This document shows, piece by piece, positions 35,705-45,046 of a stretch of 64,000 bases of DNA; position 1 is the stretch's first letter; each line of letters opens with the position of its first letter. This stretch comes from Prochlorococcus marinus str. MIT 9401. GTDB taxonomy: Bacteria; Cyanobacteriota; Cyanobacteriia; PCC-6307; Cyanobiaceae. The notes below the pieces were generated by a model that was not told the DNA's origin, ran no database searches, and saw only the letters and a list, made by a program, of their open reading frames with translations. The stretch is from assembly GCF_000760095.1 (NCBI RefSeq), contig NZ_JNAR01000002.1, positions 1 to 64,000 of the forward strand, in the 5' to 3' direction. The position numbers and the translations under genes are program-made.

Positions 35705-36898
35705 ATGCAAAATACTAGAAATTTAGGAATTGTTAAAATACTTTCAATAATATATATATGTCTATGTATTGCATACTCAACAAATCTATTAGATATTGAA
35801 TTATTAGGCATAAAAATATCAGATATATCATATTTCGCTTTAATAATATATTTAATAAAATACGTCTTCCAATACATTGATATAAATGGTTTAACTCAAT
35901 TCAAAATTATACTCTTAACTTATTATTTGCCGATAATATACAATGTTATTTATTATTTATATTATGATGGTTTTTATGGAATACTTATATATTTAAAACT
36001 TTTAACTATTCCTATCCTTCCAATTATAAATAAATTTAGTATTTCAGAAAAAAACTTTATTAATAATCTAAAAAATAATGTTTACATATTTTCAGTATTT
36101 ATTGTATTGCATATCATCTATTATAAATTATTTAGCGGAAATTTATTTTCTAAGGTTGGTTTAGGTAATATTTTAATAACTGGAATAGGTATGGCATTTA
36201 TAATTATTTTGATGCCATTATGTTTAAATTTTAGAAGACTTCAATTACCAAGAAATATTTTATTTAGTTTACTTTTGATTTGGTCTTATTTGGATTCTCA
36301 GAGAACAAGTTTAGCTCTCTTTTTATTAGTTATTTTTAATTCTTTTAGAATTAATATAAATAAACTTTACAAATTTAAAATTAAGTTAAGAGAAATTTTA
36401 ATTTCATTTGCCACATTCCTTTCTATCGGTATTTTCTCGAATAAAATATATGAATTATTCATTTTAAATAATTCTCTATATACGAGGGTTTTAGGGATAT
36501 TAACAGTAACAGAAAAAATAAGAGAAGCAGGGATGTTTGGATTAGGAATATCTGAAGATTTAGATATTGGATTTGAAACTATTACCGAAATGAACGTATT
36601 AGAAATGAACTCACTTCATACTGCAATAATATCGATATGGATAACTTGTGGGGCATTGGCCGCCTTTTCTTTTGTATTTTTAATTATTAACTATACAAAA
36701 AATAATTTCCATCGGATGAATATTAATAACATTAATTCTAATTATATTTTATTCCCTTTATTTCCTCTTGCTGTATTCCTAATAGCACCACTTGGAGATG
36801 GCGTAGTAGAAGGTTTGTCTATTTACATGATAGTCTTTTATTTATTTAAACCTAGTGATATGTTATTAGTTAATGGTAGTGCTTCTAATACTAAATAA
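35705..36898 (+). CDS. O-antigen polymerase/ligase-like membrane protein (Wzy candidate)
   Basis: A 397-residue protein with about ten to twelve hydrophobic helices. The segment TRVLGILTVTEKIREAGMFG followed by LGISEDLDIGFE and then NSLHTAIISIWITCGALAAF is the arrangement seen in Wzy/WaaL proteins, in which a large periplasmic loop with a Gly-rich start and an H-containing motif precedes the last helices. Wzy proteins share little sequence, so the call rests on topology and context (an export operon with an ABC exporter). It would polymerise lipid-linked repeat units. Confidence 0.65.
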   Translation: MQNTRNLGIVKILSIIYICLCIAYSTNLLDIELLGIKISDISYFALIIYLIKYVFQYIDINGLTQFKIILLTYYLPIIYNVIYYLYYDGFYGILIYLKLLTIPILPIINKFSISEKNFINNLKNNVYIFSVFIVLHIIYYKLFSGNLFSKVGLGNILITGIGMAFIIILMPLCLNFRRLQLPRNILFSLLLIWSYLDSQRTSLALFLLVIFNSFRININKLYKFKIKLREILISFATFLSIGIFSNKIYELFILNNSLYTRVLGILTVTEKIREAGMFGLGISEDLDIGFETITEMNVLEMNSLHTAIISIWITCGALAAFSFVFLIINYTKNNFHRMNINNINSNYILFPLFPLAVFLIAPLGDGVVEGLSIYMIVFYLFKPSDMLLVNGSASNTK

Positions 36899-36903
36899 AA
36901 AAA

Positions 36904-38556
36904 TTGATATTTAAATTTTACAAAGAAATTTTAAATACTTTAAATGCTTTTCAAAAGGCATTATTCGTTTTATTAATCCTTTGTACAATATTTCTTGGAC
37001 TGTCAGAATCATCGGCGATTTTTCAAAGCGGAAGAATATTTTCTTATTCTCAGATCTCAAAAGAGTCTCTTACTCCTTTGATATCAGTTTTAATTTTCTC
37101 AAGTATTTCTTCAAGTTTGAAATTATTAATTGCATATTTAGCAAAGATATTTTCTTCATCTATGACTTCTGATCTCGCTAATAAAACAGCTGGGAATATT
37201 CTTTTTGCATCAATAAAAGATCAACTTAAATATGCCGAATCAAGTAAATTAACACTTTTGATATTTTGGATGGTTCAGTTAAGTGGAGGATTAATGACAC
37301 CTTTAATTAATATTTGTTCATCACTTTCAGGCATCATTGGTATTATTCTAGGGATCATTCTTCTAGGTAATACTTATTCTTTATTAGGGATATTTTTTAT
37401 AGGATGTATTTATTTTATATTTAGTAAATTTACAAAGAAAAAATTAAATAAGGAGTCATATATCATTAAAAAATATACTTCTACTACTTCAGACTTTGCA
37501 AATTTAATAGCCTCTCAATCAAAACAAATGCAGGGAGCATCTTTAGGCAAGTATTTTTTAAATAGCTATAATAAATCTTTTAAAAAGCTTATAAATGCAG
37601 TAACAAATAAAGGTTTTTTAATGATTTATATTAAGTTTGTTATTGAACTTATAGGATATCTTTCTGTCCTTTTTATTCTTTTTATATTAATTAATAATCC
37701 TAACTTAGATTTAAAAGTTGTCTTTGGCTCGTTATTCGCAGGTCTTTTTTCAGCGTATAAGTTATTACCCTTTTGCCAAGCTTTATTTTTTAATTTTACT
37801 GCTATAAAAGCCATTTCTATTGAAGCAAAAAATCTTTATGAATGGCTTATATATAAAAAAAGGAAAATAAATAATTCACATATCATTTTCGATAATGATA
37901 AATCTCGTGAATCTAATTCTTTAATCATTAAATCAGCTAGTTATAAATTTAAAGATATTTCCGATTCCAAAAATAAGATTATAAGTTATCAGGATTTTGA
38001 GTTTAATAATGGAATTAATTACATATGCGGACCTAGTGGTTGTGGCAAGTCAACTTTAATTAATTTAATTTGTGGATTCGATGAATTAGAAAAAGGTTCT
38101 ATAATTTTTTGTAGTTCTGGTAGATATTCAAAAAAAGATAATATTATTTCTTATACTGACTCGGATCCATTTCTAATTGAAGGTTCAATTTTAGAAAATA
38201 TTACTCTTGGTAAATTAATAAGTAAGAAAAAATTGGATGAAATCATAGAGATATCTTGCCTTCGTTCAGGATTTAGCAATTTTGATTTAAATTCTCCTGT
38301 TAAATTAGATGGTTCTCTAGTAGTCTCGAAAGGACAACAGCAAAGAATAGGAATCGCTAGGTTACTCTTACGTGAAACGTATATATCTTGTTTTGATGAA
38401 ACTTTTTCAGGATTAGATAATGAAATTGCTTTGAGTATTTTTTCAAAAATTAATTATTCCATAAAAAATAGGGTATTTATTGTTGTTGGGCATCAATTAT
38501 TTTTATCTGAAAAGGCAAATAAAGTTATAGATTTAGGGAAAAGTTCTTTAAATTAA
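36904..38556 (+). CDS. ABC exporter (fused membrane and ATPase domains), probable glycan flippase
   Basis: A 550-residue half-transporter. Six membrane helices occupy about residues 1-305. The ATPase domain has Walker A NYICGPSGCGKSTLINLICG, a Q-loop-equivalent SYTDSDPFLIEGSILENITL, and Walker B TYISCFDETFSGLDN with the catalytic Glu, then the His switch VVGHQL. The ABC signature reads VSKGQQQR instead of LSGGQxxR, which weakens the first two positions, and the Q-loop Gln is replaced. TTG start at 36904. Placed after the polymerase candidate, it most likely exports or flips a lipid-linked oligosaccharide, like MsbA or PglK. Confidence 0.85.
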   Translation: MIFKFYKEILNTLNAFQKALFVLLILCTIFLGLSESSAIFQSGRIFSYSQISKESLTPLISVLIFSSISSSLKLLIAYLAKIFSSSMTSDLANKTAGNILFASIKDQLKYAESSKLTLLIFWMVQLSGGLMTPLINICSSLSGIIGIILGIILLGNTYSLLGIFFIGCIYFIFSKFTKKKLNKESYIIKKYTSTTSDFANLIASQSKQMQGASLGKYFLNSYNKSFKKLINAVTNKGFLMIYIKFVIELIGYLSVLFILFILINNPNLDLKVVFGSLFAGLFSAYKLLPFCQALFFNFTAIKAISIEAKNLYEWLIYKKRKINNSHIIFDNDKSRESNSLIIKSASYKFKDISDSKNKIISYQDFEFNNGINYICGPSGCGKSTLINLICGFDELEKGSIIFCSSGRYSKKDNIISYTDSDPFLIEGSILENITLGKLISKKKLDEIIEISCLRSGFSNFDLNSPVKLDGSLVVSKGQQQRIGIARLLLRETYISCFDETFSGLDNEIALSIFSKINYSIKNRVFIVVGHQLFLSEKANKVIDLGKSSLN

Positions 38557-38630
38557 ATCTCTTTGAACTTAAGATTTTTTTAACTCTAAGTGATTAAGAT
38601 TAGTTGTGAAATTTTCGTTTTTAGAAAGAA

Positions 38631-38646
38631 TGTAACTTAAGTCACA
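38631..38646. terminator. Possible hairpin followed by T-run between two operons
   Basis: TGTAACTTAAGTCACA is an imperfect palindrome (14 of 16 symmetrical) around ACTTAAGT, followed by ATTTTTCT. It could terminate the upstream operon or be an operator of the heptose operon. The stem is short and has one mismatch. Confidence 0.3.
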
Positions 38647-38707
38647 ATTTTTCTATGGTAATTATTATGGTCAATGATAAAATGGAATTTGGGTTTTAAT
38701 TTTTTTG

Positions 38708-39244
38708 GTGTATAAGGCCTTTTATAAATCTGTTTCAGAGGGTTGTTCTGATAAAGATATACAAAAGATAAGCGAACTAGCTAAAAAAGTTATAAATACT
38801 GATGGAAAGTTTTTATTTGCTGGTAATGGTGGCAGTATGGCTATATCATGCCACATATCTGCAGAACTAACTGGAAGATTTATTAAAGATAGGCCACCTA
38901 TAAAATCGTATGTCTTGGGCTCAAACTTATCTAGTACTACAGCTATTGCAAATGACTATAGCTTTTCAGATATTTTTTTAAGAGACTTAGGCTGTTTTCT
39001 TGAAAAAGAAGATTTGGTTATTTTGATGTCCACAAGTGGAAAAAGTAAGAACATTTTAGATTGTATTAATTATCTTAAAGAGAAAGAACATTTTAATTCA
39101 ATAATATTGACTGGTAAAACCTCAAATATATTTTCTCCCTCTTTAACCCATATTCAATCTCCTTCTACAGTTACTGCCAGAGTTCAAGAACATCACTTGT
39201 TCTTATTACATGAAATGTGTAATTTCATAGACAATTTATTTTAG
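38708..39244 (+). CDS. gmhA: Sedoheptulose 7-phosphate isomerase (SIS domain)
   Basis: A 178-residue SIS-domain enzyme, first step of ADP-heptose synthesis, converting sedoheptulose 7-phosphate to D-glycero-D-manno-heptose 7-phosphate. FLFAGNGGSMAISCHISAEL is the phosphate-binding block and LVILMSTSGKSKNIL the second Ser-rich sugar-phosphate block. The C-terminal VQEHHLFLLHEMCNFID carries the active-site Glu and His typical of GmhA. I start at GTG 38708 (MYKAFYKS); a TTG lies directly upstream. It begins the heptose operon, with hldD two bases after its stop. Confidence 0.92.
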   Translation: MYKAFYKSVSEGCSDKDIQKISELAKKVINTDGKFLFAGNGGSMAISCHISAELTGRFIKDRPPIKSYVLGSNLSSTTAIANDYSFSDIFLRDLGCFLEKEDLVILMSTSGKSKNILDCINYLKEKEHFNSIILTGKTSNIFSPSLTHIQSPSTVTARVQEHHLFLLHEMCNFIDNLF

Positions 39245-39246
39245 AA

Positions 39247-40182
39247 ATGAAAAAACTTTTGATTACTGGGGGATTAGGTTTTATTGGAAGTATTGCAGCT
39301 AATTACTTTCATAAGAAATTTCAAATATTAGTTTTCGATAATCCGAGAAATGAAATTATAGACTATTTTTCAAAGATACCTTTGAATTTAGTTTCACGTG
39401 AAGGAGGAATCCAAAAGATTTTTGATTTCAATCCAGATATAATTTTGCATTTGGGAGCAAAGTCTAACACTGACCTTGATAATGCCGATTTAGCTTACTT
39501 TAGTAATACCGATTTTACAAATAAACTAATTGATTACTCTATTAAGAGAAAAATAAAGCTTATTTATGCGAGTTCGGCCGCAACTTATGGTGATGGATCA
39601 AATGGATTTGATGATACTGATAAATTTCATGATTTAATTAAACTTAAGCCGCTTAATTTATATGGATGGAGTAAACATAATTCTGATTTATTTTTCTCTG
39701 ATTATTTAGATAATAATCCTAAATCAGAAAATATTATTGGATTAAAATTTTTTAATGTGTTTGGCAAGAATGAACTTCATAAAAAACATATGGCGAGTGT
39801 TATTTCAAAAATGATTCCAAAAATTAAAAATAACGAAAAAATTAATCTTTTTAAGCATTTCTATCAAGGTTTATATTGCGAGGCGGAGAGGGATTTTATT
39901 TTTGTTGATGATATTTGCAGGATCTTTGAATTACTAATGGGAATGGATTTTAAGTCTTCAATATATAATGTTGGGACTGGGACTTCTTCAAAATTTTCCA
40001 AACTAATTGAGGTAGGATTTAACTCACTAGGCAGGAAACCATTAATTGAATTTATTGATCTACCTAAGCAGTACCATGGTAAATACCAAATGAGAACAAA
40101 AGCTCCTATGAAAAGATTGATTAAATTGTTAAATGGATTTGAATTTACATCTATTGAAGACGCTGTTCCAAAACTTTTATGA
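39247..40182 (+). CDS. hldD: ADP-L-glycero-D-manno-heptose 6-epimerase
   Basis: A 311-residue short-chain dehydrogenase/reductase catalysing the final step of ADP-heptose synthesis. The Rossmann opening is LLITGGLGFIGSIAANYF. The catalytic Tyr-Lys pair is in LYGWSKHNSDLF and the Ser in YASSAATYGDG. HldD-specific segments GLKFFNVFGKNELHKKHMAS and FIDLPKQYHGKYQMRTKA distinguish it from GalE-type epimerases. It follows gmhA by two bases and overlaps hldE by four (ATGA). Confidence 0.93.
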   Translation: MKKLLITGGLGFIGSIAANYFHKKFQILVFDNPRNEIIDYFSKIPLNLVSREGGIQKIFDFNPDIILHLGAKSNTDLDNADLAYFSNTDFTNKLIDYSIKRKIKLIYASSAATYGDGSNGFDDTDKFHDLIKLKPLNLYGWSKHNSDLFFSDYLDNNPKSENIIGLKFFNVFGKNELHKKHMASVISKMIPKIKNNEKINLFKHFYQGLYCEAERDFIFVDDICRIFELLMGMDFKSSIYNVGTGTSSKFSKLIEVGFNSLGRKPLIEFIDLPKQYHGKYQMRTKAPMKRLIKLLNGFEFTSIEDAVPKLL

Positions 40183-41534
40183 AATTAGCAGTTTTAGGTG
40201 ATTTCCTGATTGATGAATTCATCTACTATCAAAGTTTGAGATTATCTCCTGAATCACCATGCCCTGTAGTAAATTTCCAGAAAAGTAGAAAAGTAGCAGG
40301 TGGAGCTGCCAATGTTGCCAATTCTTGTTTCTCTCTAGGGATAGAAGTATATTTTTTGTTTTGTTCCCCAAAAAATTTAATAAATAAAGATTTGTTATTT
40401 GATTATGAAATTTTTACATACACTAGGAATGATTTTGATCTGAGCATTAAGAAAAGGCATTGTGTAGATAATAGACAATTCTTCAGGGAGGATAAAGAGA
40501 CACCCTCAATTAACTTTAATGATTGCTTCGAAAATATTGATAAATGTATTGAATATATGAAAAATAATAAAATCACTGATTTATTGATAAGTGATTATCA
40601 AAAAGGGGCCTTAACCCCTAAAGAATTACAATATTTGCTTTTAGAAAGTAAAAAGTCCAAAATTAGGACTTTTGTAGATACCAAGATTAGTTCATCTGAA
40701 AATTTAAAAAATATTTATTTACTAAAACCCAATTTGAAAGAATTTAACCAATTAACTGGAATTCGTAATACATCATCTAATCGTTCGTTACTTATTGATG
40801 AACTAGAACTTCCTGCCCGCAAACTAATGCGCGAAAATTCAATAGAGAATTGCATAATTACACTTTCTGAAATGGGTTCGGTATGGTTTGGGGAAAATGA
40901 GACTATCTCATTTAAGTCTCCAAAAGTTTCGGTAATTGATATTGTTGGTGCAGGTGATTCCTTTATCTCAGCACTAGTTTTTACATACTTAAATAATGAA
41001 ACTTATACAAAGTACCAGAAATTAAAAATCGCAAATAACTTTGCAGAAATAACTATTAAAAAAGAGGGTACTAATCCTATTTGTAAAAGCTCACTTGATG
41101 AAGTTTTAAATAAAGTTGATATTGCTGAAATAGGATTTACAAATGGATGTTTTGATATTTTACATCCAGGACATATTTCTCTTTTAAAACAGGCTAAGAA
41201 AAGATGCAAATTTTTAATTGTTGGTTTAAATAGTGATGAATCAGTGAAGAGATTAAAAGGAAAAAAAAGGCCAATCAATTCAGAACTTGATAGAAAAAAG
41301 GTTTTAGAAAATATTAAGTTTGTGGATCAAGTAATAATTTTTAATGAAGATGATCCCTTAAATCTAATAAAAAAAATCAAACCAGATCTTCTTGTTAAGG
41401 GAGCAGATTACGATATAAAGAATGTTGTGGGAGCTGAATTTACAATAAAAAATGGAGGTAATGTTTTCTTGGCAAATTTGCTTAATACTAAAAGCACAAC
41501 AGAGAGAGTTCAAAATATAAATAATGAAGATTAA
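40179..41534 (+). CDS. hldE: Bifunctional heptose 7-phosphate kinase / heptose 1-phosphate adenylyltransferase
   Basis: A 451-residue two-domain enzyme. The N-terminal ribokinase-like domain (about 1-305) has RKVAGGAANVANSCFSLG and DIVGAGDSFISALVF with the catalytic Asp. The C-terminal cytidylyltransferase-fold domain (about 318-451) has FTNGCFDILHPGHISLL with the HxGH motif and KGADYDIKNVVGAEF. Both halves look intact and full length. It makes heptose 1,7-bisphosphate and later ADP-heptose. The stop overlaps the start of the broken gmhB homologue by 11 bp. Confidence 0.95.
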   Translation: MKLAVLGDFLIDEFIYYQSLRLSPESPCPVVNFQKSRKVAGGAANVANSCFSLGIEVYFLFCSPKNLINKDLLFDYEIFTYTRNDFDLSIKKRHCVDNRQFFREDKETPSINFNDCFENIDKCIEYMKNNKITDLLISDYQKGALTPKELQYLLLESKKSKIRTFVDTKISSSENLKNIYLLKPNLKEFNQLTGIRNTSSNRSLLIDELELPARKLMRENSIENCIITLSEMGSVWFGENETISFKSPKVSVIDIVGAGDSFISALVFTYLNNETYTKYQKLKIANNFAEITIKKEGTNPICKSSLDEVLNKVDIAEIGFTNGCFDILHPGHISLLKQAKKRCKFLIVGLNSDESVKRLKGKKRPINSELDRKKVLENIKFVDQVIIFNEDDPLNLIKKIKPDLLVKGADYDIKNVVGAEFTIKNGGNVFLANLLNTKSTTERVQNINNED

Positions 41535-42048
41535 GCCTGTTTATACAAGATTTATAAATGAAAAAAAAGGAAATAATATTATATTTTTTGATAGAGATGG
41601 AGTCTTGAATAAGGATACAAGTTATATTGATTAAACTAAAAGGATCGAGATCTTGCATAATAATCTAGAAAAAATATTGGATATTATTGAAGAGAAAGGT
41701 ATTGAAGACTCTATTAAAGTAATCGTAAGTAATCAATCAGGCATAGCTAGAGAATATTTTACAATTGATGTAGCAGATAAAATAATGAAAAAAGTGATTT
41801 TAGATATAAAAGGGTATTTTGATATTGATGCTTACTTATTTGCGCCTTATCACATTTCTGGTAGACATTTATTTGAGAGCCCTGATGATGCAAATTACTT
41901 CAGGAAACCAAATCCAGGCATGATAAATTTTATTTTAAGTAAATATGGAGTTGATAAAAATAATTCAATTTTGTTTGGAGATAGGGAAACTGATAAACTT
42001 GCAGCATTAAATGCAGGATTATCTAATGACAATATTTTTATTATTTGA
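41524..42048 (+). pseudogene. gmhB: Heptose 1,7-bisphosphate phosphatase homologue with an in-frame stop
   Basis: From ATG 41524 the frame encodes MKIKPVYTRFINEK, then IIFFDRDGVLNKDTSYID (HAD motif I with DRDGV), then TAA at 41632-41634, then continues without a frame change as TKRIEILHNNLEKIL, VIVSNQSGIAREYF (motif II), RKPNPGMINFIL (motif III Lys) and ILFGDRETDKLAALNAGL (motif IV). The whole, read through, is a 174-codon GmhB-like phosphatase. The downstream part alone (from TTG 41653) lacks the nucleophile Asp. One base change (TAA from AAA, CAA or GAA) would restore it. Either a pseudogene, a sequencing error or a recent mutation. Confidence 0.88.
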
Positions 42049-42051
42049 ATA

Positions 42052-43014
42052 ATGAAGATCATTTTAATTGGTTCATTTCTTGATGATTGGAGCACAAATA
42101 ATGAGATGTTTAAAGCATTGCAAAGTCTCAATCATGATGTAATTAAATTTGATTACAGAAAAGATCAAAAAAAACCAAATTTCATTTACTTTATAGTGGA
42201 TAAATTTTTTTCTTTCGGGCGCAGATTCGACTTAATATCTCATTTATTTATTAATATTTATACTTCAATTTTAGGTAGAAAAAAAATTGTTAGAAATGTC
42301 TTAAAACTTATAAAAAAAGAAGAGCCTGATTTAATTATTGTTTGTAAATGCGATACGTTAAAAATAAAAACTTTAGAAAAATATAAAGATAAATTAATTT
42401 ATTATTTTATGGATCCACTAAAAATGGCTAAAAAAATAAGAACCGATATAAATTCTTCATATTGTAAGTATTCAATCTCAACTTTTGGTAAGGTCTCAAA
42501 AAATTTGATGTTTTCTGATCATAATAGACATTATCTTCAGGGAGTTGACAAAAATATTTTTAATATAAAAGTACCTTGGGAAAAAAGAAAAGATAAGATA
42601 GTTTTTGTTGCAAATATAACTACGAAAAGGAAAAAATTTATAAATTTTTTTAAGAAACAATCAATACCAATAGATTGTTATGGATTAGGGTGGGAAAATT
42701 CACAAATATATCTAAAAGATTTGAACTTTCTCTATAACGAATATAAATATGTTCTAAATCTTTGCCAAGATAATTATGGATTCTCTGTGAGAGTTCAACA
42801 AGCTATATCATCTGGTTGTGTTGTATTCTCAGATTATTGCCAAGACTTCAAAACCTTTACTGACCTGCTGAGAAATTTCTATTCATTTAATAACCAATAT
42901 GATTTTAAAGATCTTTGGAATCAAAGAAAAAATATTTTTTATTCTGAAAATATTCCTGACTTATCATGGTCAAAAATAATGAATGAAAACTTTAAATGGA
43001 TAAATTCTCAATGA
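42052..43014 (+). CDS. CgeB-like glycosyltransferase
   Basis: A 320-residue GT-B fold protein. IILIGSFLDDWSTNNEMFKA starts the first Rossmann half, and KYVLNLCQDNYGFSVRVQQA followed by ISSGCVVFSDYCQDF is the C-terminal pattern of the CgeB/GT4-like family, with Glu-like nucleotide binding replaced by Gln. I infer cytosolic transfer of a sugar to a growing lipid-linked glycan. It begins three bases after the broken gmhB and ends with an ATGA overlap to the next glycosyltransferase gene. Confidence 0.72.
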   Translation: MKIILIGSFLDDWSTNNEMFKALQSLNHDVIKFDYRKDQKKPNFIYFIVDKFFSFGRRFDLISHLFINIYTSILGRKKIVRNVLKLIKKEEPDLIIVCKCDTLKIKTLEKYKDKLIYYFMDPLKMAKKIRTDINSSYCKYSISTFGKVSKNLMFSDHNRHYLQGVDKNIFNIKVPWEKRKDKIVFVANITTKRKKFINFFKKQSIPIDCYGLGWENSQIYLKDLNFLYNEYKYVLNLCQDNYGFSVRVQQAISSGCVVFSDYCQDFKTFTDLLRNFYSFNNQYDFKDLWNQRKNIFYSENIPDLSWSKIMNENFKWINSQ

Positions 43015-44069
43015 AAAAAACATTTGTAGTTTATCAGTCAGAGATACATAGTTATAGACTGCCTATTTGGCTTTCCTTTTCAAAAAAATTTAATCTAAAA
43101 CTATTTTTAAAAAATAAAAATTTAAAATTTCTTACAAAAGAACAAAAACTAAAAATCATAAAATCTAAAATAGTACATAGTTCCGGTTTTATGAATAAAA
43201 ATATTCTTTTAGAAATTTTCTTTAATAGGATAGATTACTTTTGGTTATCAATTGACACAAAAAAAACTTTAGAATTTATTTTTCTACAAATTCTTAAATT
43301 TTCTGGCACTAAAATCATTGTGCATAGTCAGGGCTTACATAATATTAAAAAACATAATTTATTTTCGGCAAAGCTGAAATATGTATTGCATTTTATATGG
43401 ATACTTTTAGCTAATAGGGTCATAATTTATTCATCTTTAAAGAACGGTCCATATAAAATCAACTTTTTCCAAGATAAAATAAAAGTTGTTAGAAATAGAG
43501 ATGCATATTTAGAACAATATTTAGATGAATTTTTAATTAATAAAAGTAAAGAAAAAAAAATTAGTTTAAAAGATAAAAAGAATATATTAGTTCTTGGAAG
43601 AGTAAGAGATAGTCTATTTGCTAATTTTCTAAAGGAAGTATCGATCTCTTTAAAAAAAAATGAAATACCTTTAAAAATTAATTTAGTGGGAGATATTAAT
43701 TTGGAACAAAAAAAACTTCTAAATTCAAAAAATTTGAAATGTTTTGGACCTATAAGAGATCCTAAAATTATTTTGGAAATTGCAAAGGATTGTTCTATTG
43801 GATTTCATCCCTCAGATACTGGCTTGTCAGCTACTTCATATCAAATGCTGGGATTAATCCCTGTTTTTCATTCATCTTTTTGTAATCATGGACCAGAACC
43901 CCTCGACTCCTACAAGGATGTTAAATGTTTTACTTTTGCTAAGAATAATGTTGATGAAGCTGTTGAGAGCATTAAAAATGCCTATTTGTATTATAAAGAA
44001 AATAGGATCACTCAAAAAAAAGTTTTTGTTGGAAAATACGCACAAGAGCTTATTGAAAACTTACCATGA
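43011..44069 (+). CDS. GT-B glycosyltransferase (group 1-like)
   Basis: A 352-residue protein beginning MKKTFVVYQSEIHSYRLPIW, an N-terminal half as in GT4 enzymes that act on lipid-linked saccharides. The C-terminal half has NILVLGRVRDSLFANFLKEV, CFGPIRDPKIILEIAKDC and SIGFHPSDTGLSATSYQMLG, corresponding to the nucleotide-sugar binding strands; the usual ExxxxxxxE motif is not clear. ATG at 43011 overlaps the previous stop by ATGA, so I prefer it to the ATG at 42996. The stop likewise overlaps the next gene by 4 bp. Confidence 0.72.
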   Translation: MKKTFVVYQSEIHSYRLPIWLSFSKKFNLKLFLKNKNLKFLTKEQKLKIIKSKIVHSSGFMNKNILLEIFFNRIDYFWLSIDTKKTLEFIFLQILKFSGTKIIVHSQGLHNIKKHNLFSAKLKYVLHFIWILLANRVIIYSSLKNGPYKINFFQDKIKVVRNRDAYLEQYLDEFLINKSKEKKISLKDKKNILVLGRVRDSLFANFLKEVSISLKKNEIPLKINLVGDINLEQKKLLNSKNLKCFGPIRDPKIILEIAKDCSIGFHPSDTGLSATSYQMLGLIPVFHSSFCNHGPEPLDSYKDVKCFTFAKNNVDEAVESIKNAYLYYKENRITQKKVFVGKYAQELIENLP

Positions 44070-45046
44070 AAAATAAAGTTATATTCGAAGCCGGGTTAGG
44101 CAATAAAATAATATTTATACATACTTTAATAGAAAATCTAAATATCAACGAAAAGGATAAATTCTTAAAGGTATTTTTACTTAATAATCAAATTGATAAA
44201 TTACCTTATAAATTTTTCTCTTTTCTTTTTCTAAGGTTAATTCTTCTTTCAATAATTTCAATATTTTCTAAAAATAGATATATCATATTCGGTCTTAACC
44301 TATCTGATTTTAAGAAGTTTATTTTAAGTAAAATTTCATATAAATTAAAATTTTATTCATACCCTTCTGTCGTTTTTAATGGAGAAAAATTTTTATATAT
44401 TTCTGAACAAGATTTTTACCGTCCTATAATTAATAAGGAATCATTCATAAAAAAATTAATCACAAATGAAATCCTAGAAAAGTATAAATTAGAAGATAAT
44501 TTCAATGATTTTAAACTTTACTTTAAAAGAGAAATTATAGCATTACACTTAGGATCTGATTTCAGAAATACCTATAAAAGGCCTTTTATAAATAATCTCG
44601 CAGAAGCTTTAAATAAAATACCTTGTAAAAATAAATTTATTTTTCTATTGTTAGGCCAAAGTCAGGATAAGGATACTTCTGATAAATTTTTAGAATATGT
44701 CAAATTTAAAGAAATTGACATTAAAGTAATTAATTTAATTAGTAAAACAAATTTATCTAAATTGATTGATATATTAAAATCCTCAAAATTCTTGATTGCA
44801 GGAGATAGTGGTATAAGACAAATAGCTGATTTTCTAGAAATTAATAACATTGCTTTATTTGGTCCAACATCTGAAGTTAAGAATTTAATAAAACCTATTA
44901 ACCATAAAAGAGCAGTTGTTAGGGGTTTGAAATGTAAAGGTTATTTTTATAATAAATGTGATTGTAGACAATTAAATGGTTATCCAGAATGTATGCTATC
45001 AATAAGTTCAGAAAATTTATATGAAAAAATTAAAAATTTTATTTAG
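44066..45046 (+). CDS. Glycosyltransferase family 9 (heptosyltransferase-like)
   Basis: A 326-residue GT9-like protein. IIALHLGSDFRNTYKRPFIN corresponds to the mid-protein HxGsxxxxKxWp region of heptosyltransferases. SKFLIAGDSGIRQIADFLEI has the Asp-Ser-G-xxH/Q nucleotide-binding block, followed by ALFGPTSE. The C-terminal cysteine-rich CKGYFYNKCDCRQLNGYPEC resembles the C-terminal cysteines often seen in GT9 proteins. With gmhA, hldD and hldE upstream in the same operon, transfer of heptose from ADP-heptose is the natural inference. It overlaps neighbours at both ends (4 bp and 26 bp). Confidence 0.82.
   Translation: MKNKVIFEAGLGNKIIFIHTLIENLNINEKDKFLKVFLLNNQIDKLPYKFFSFLFLRLILLSIISIFSKNRYIIFGLNLSDFKKFILSKISYKLKFYSYPSVVFNGEKFLYISEQDFYRPIINKESFIKKLITNEILEKYKLEDNFNDFKLYFKREIIALHLGSDFRNTYKRPFINNLAEALNKIPCKNKFIFLLLGQSQDKDTSDKFLEYVKFKEIDIKVINLISKTNLSKLIDILKSSKFLIAGDSGIRQIADFLEINNIALFGPTSEVKNLIKPINHKRAVVRGLKCKGYFYNKCDCRQLNGYPECMLSISSENLYEKIKNFI

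Noticed and set aside
41653-42048. Separate 131-residue gene starting at TTG
   Set aside because: It is the downstream part of the interrupted gmhB frame and lacks the nucleophile motif; best read as one pseudogene.
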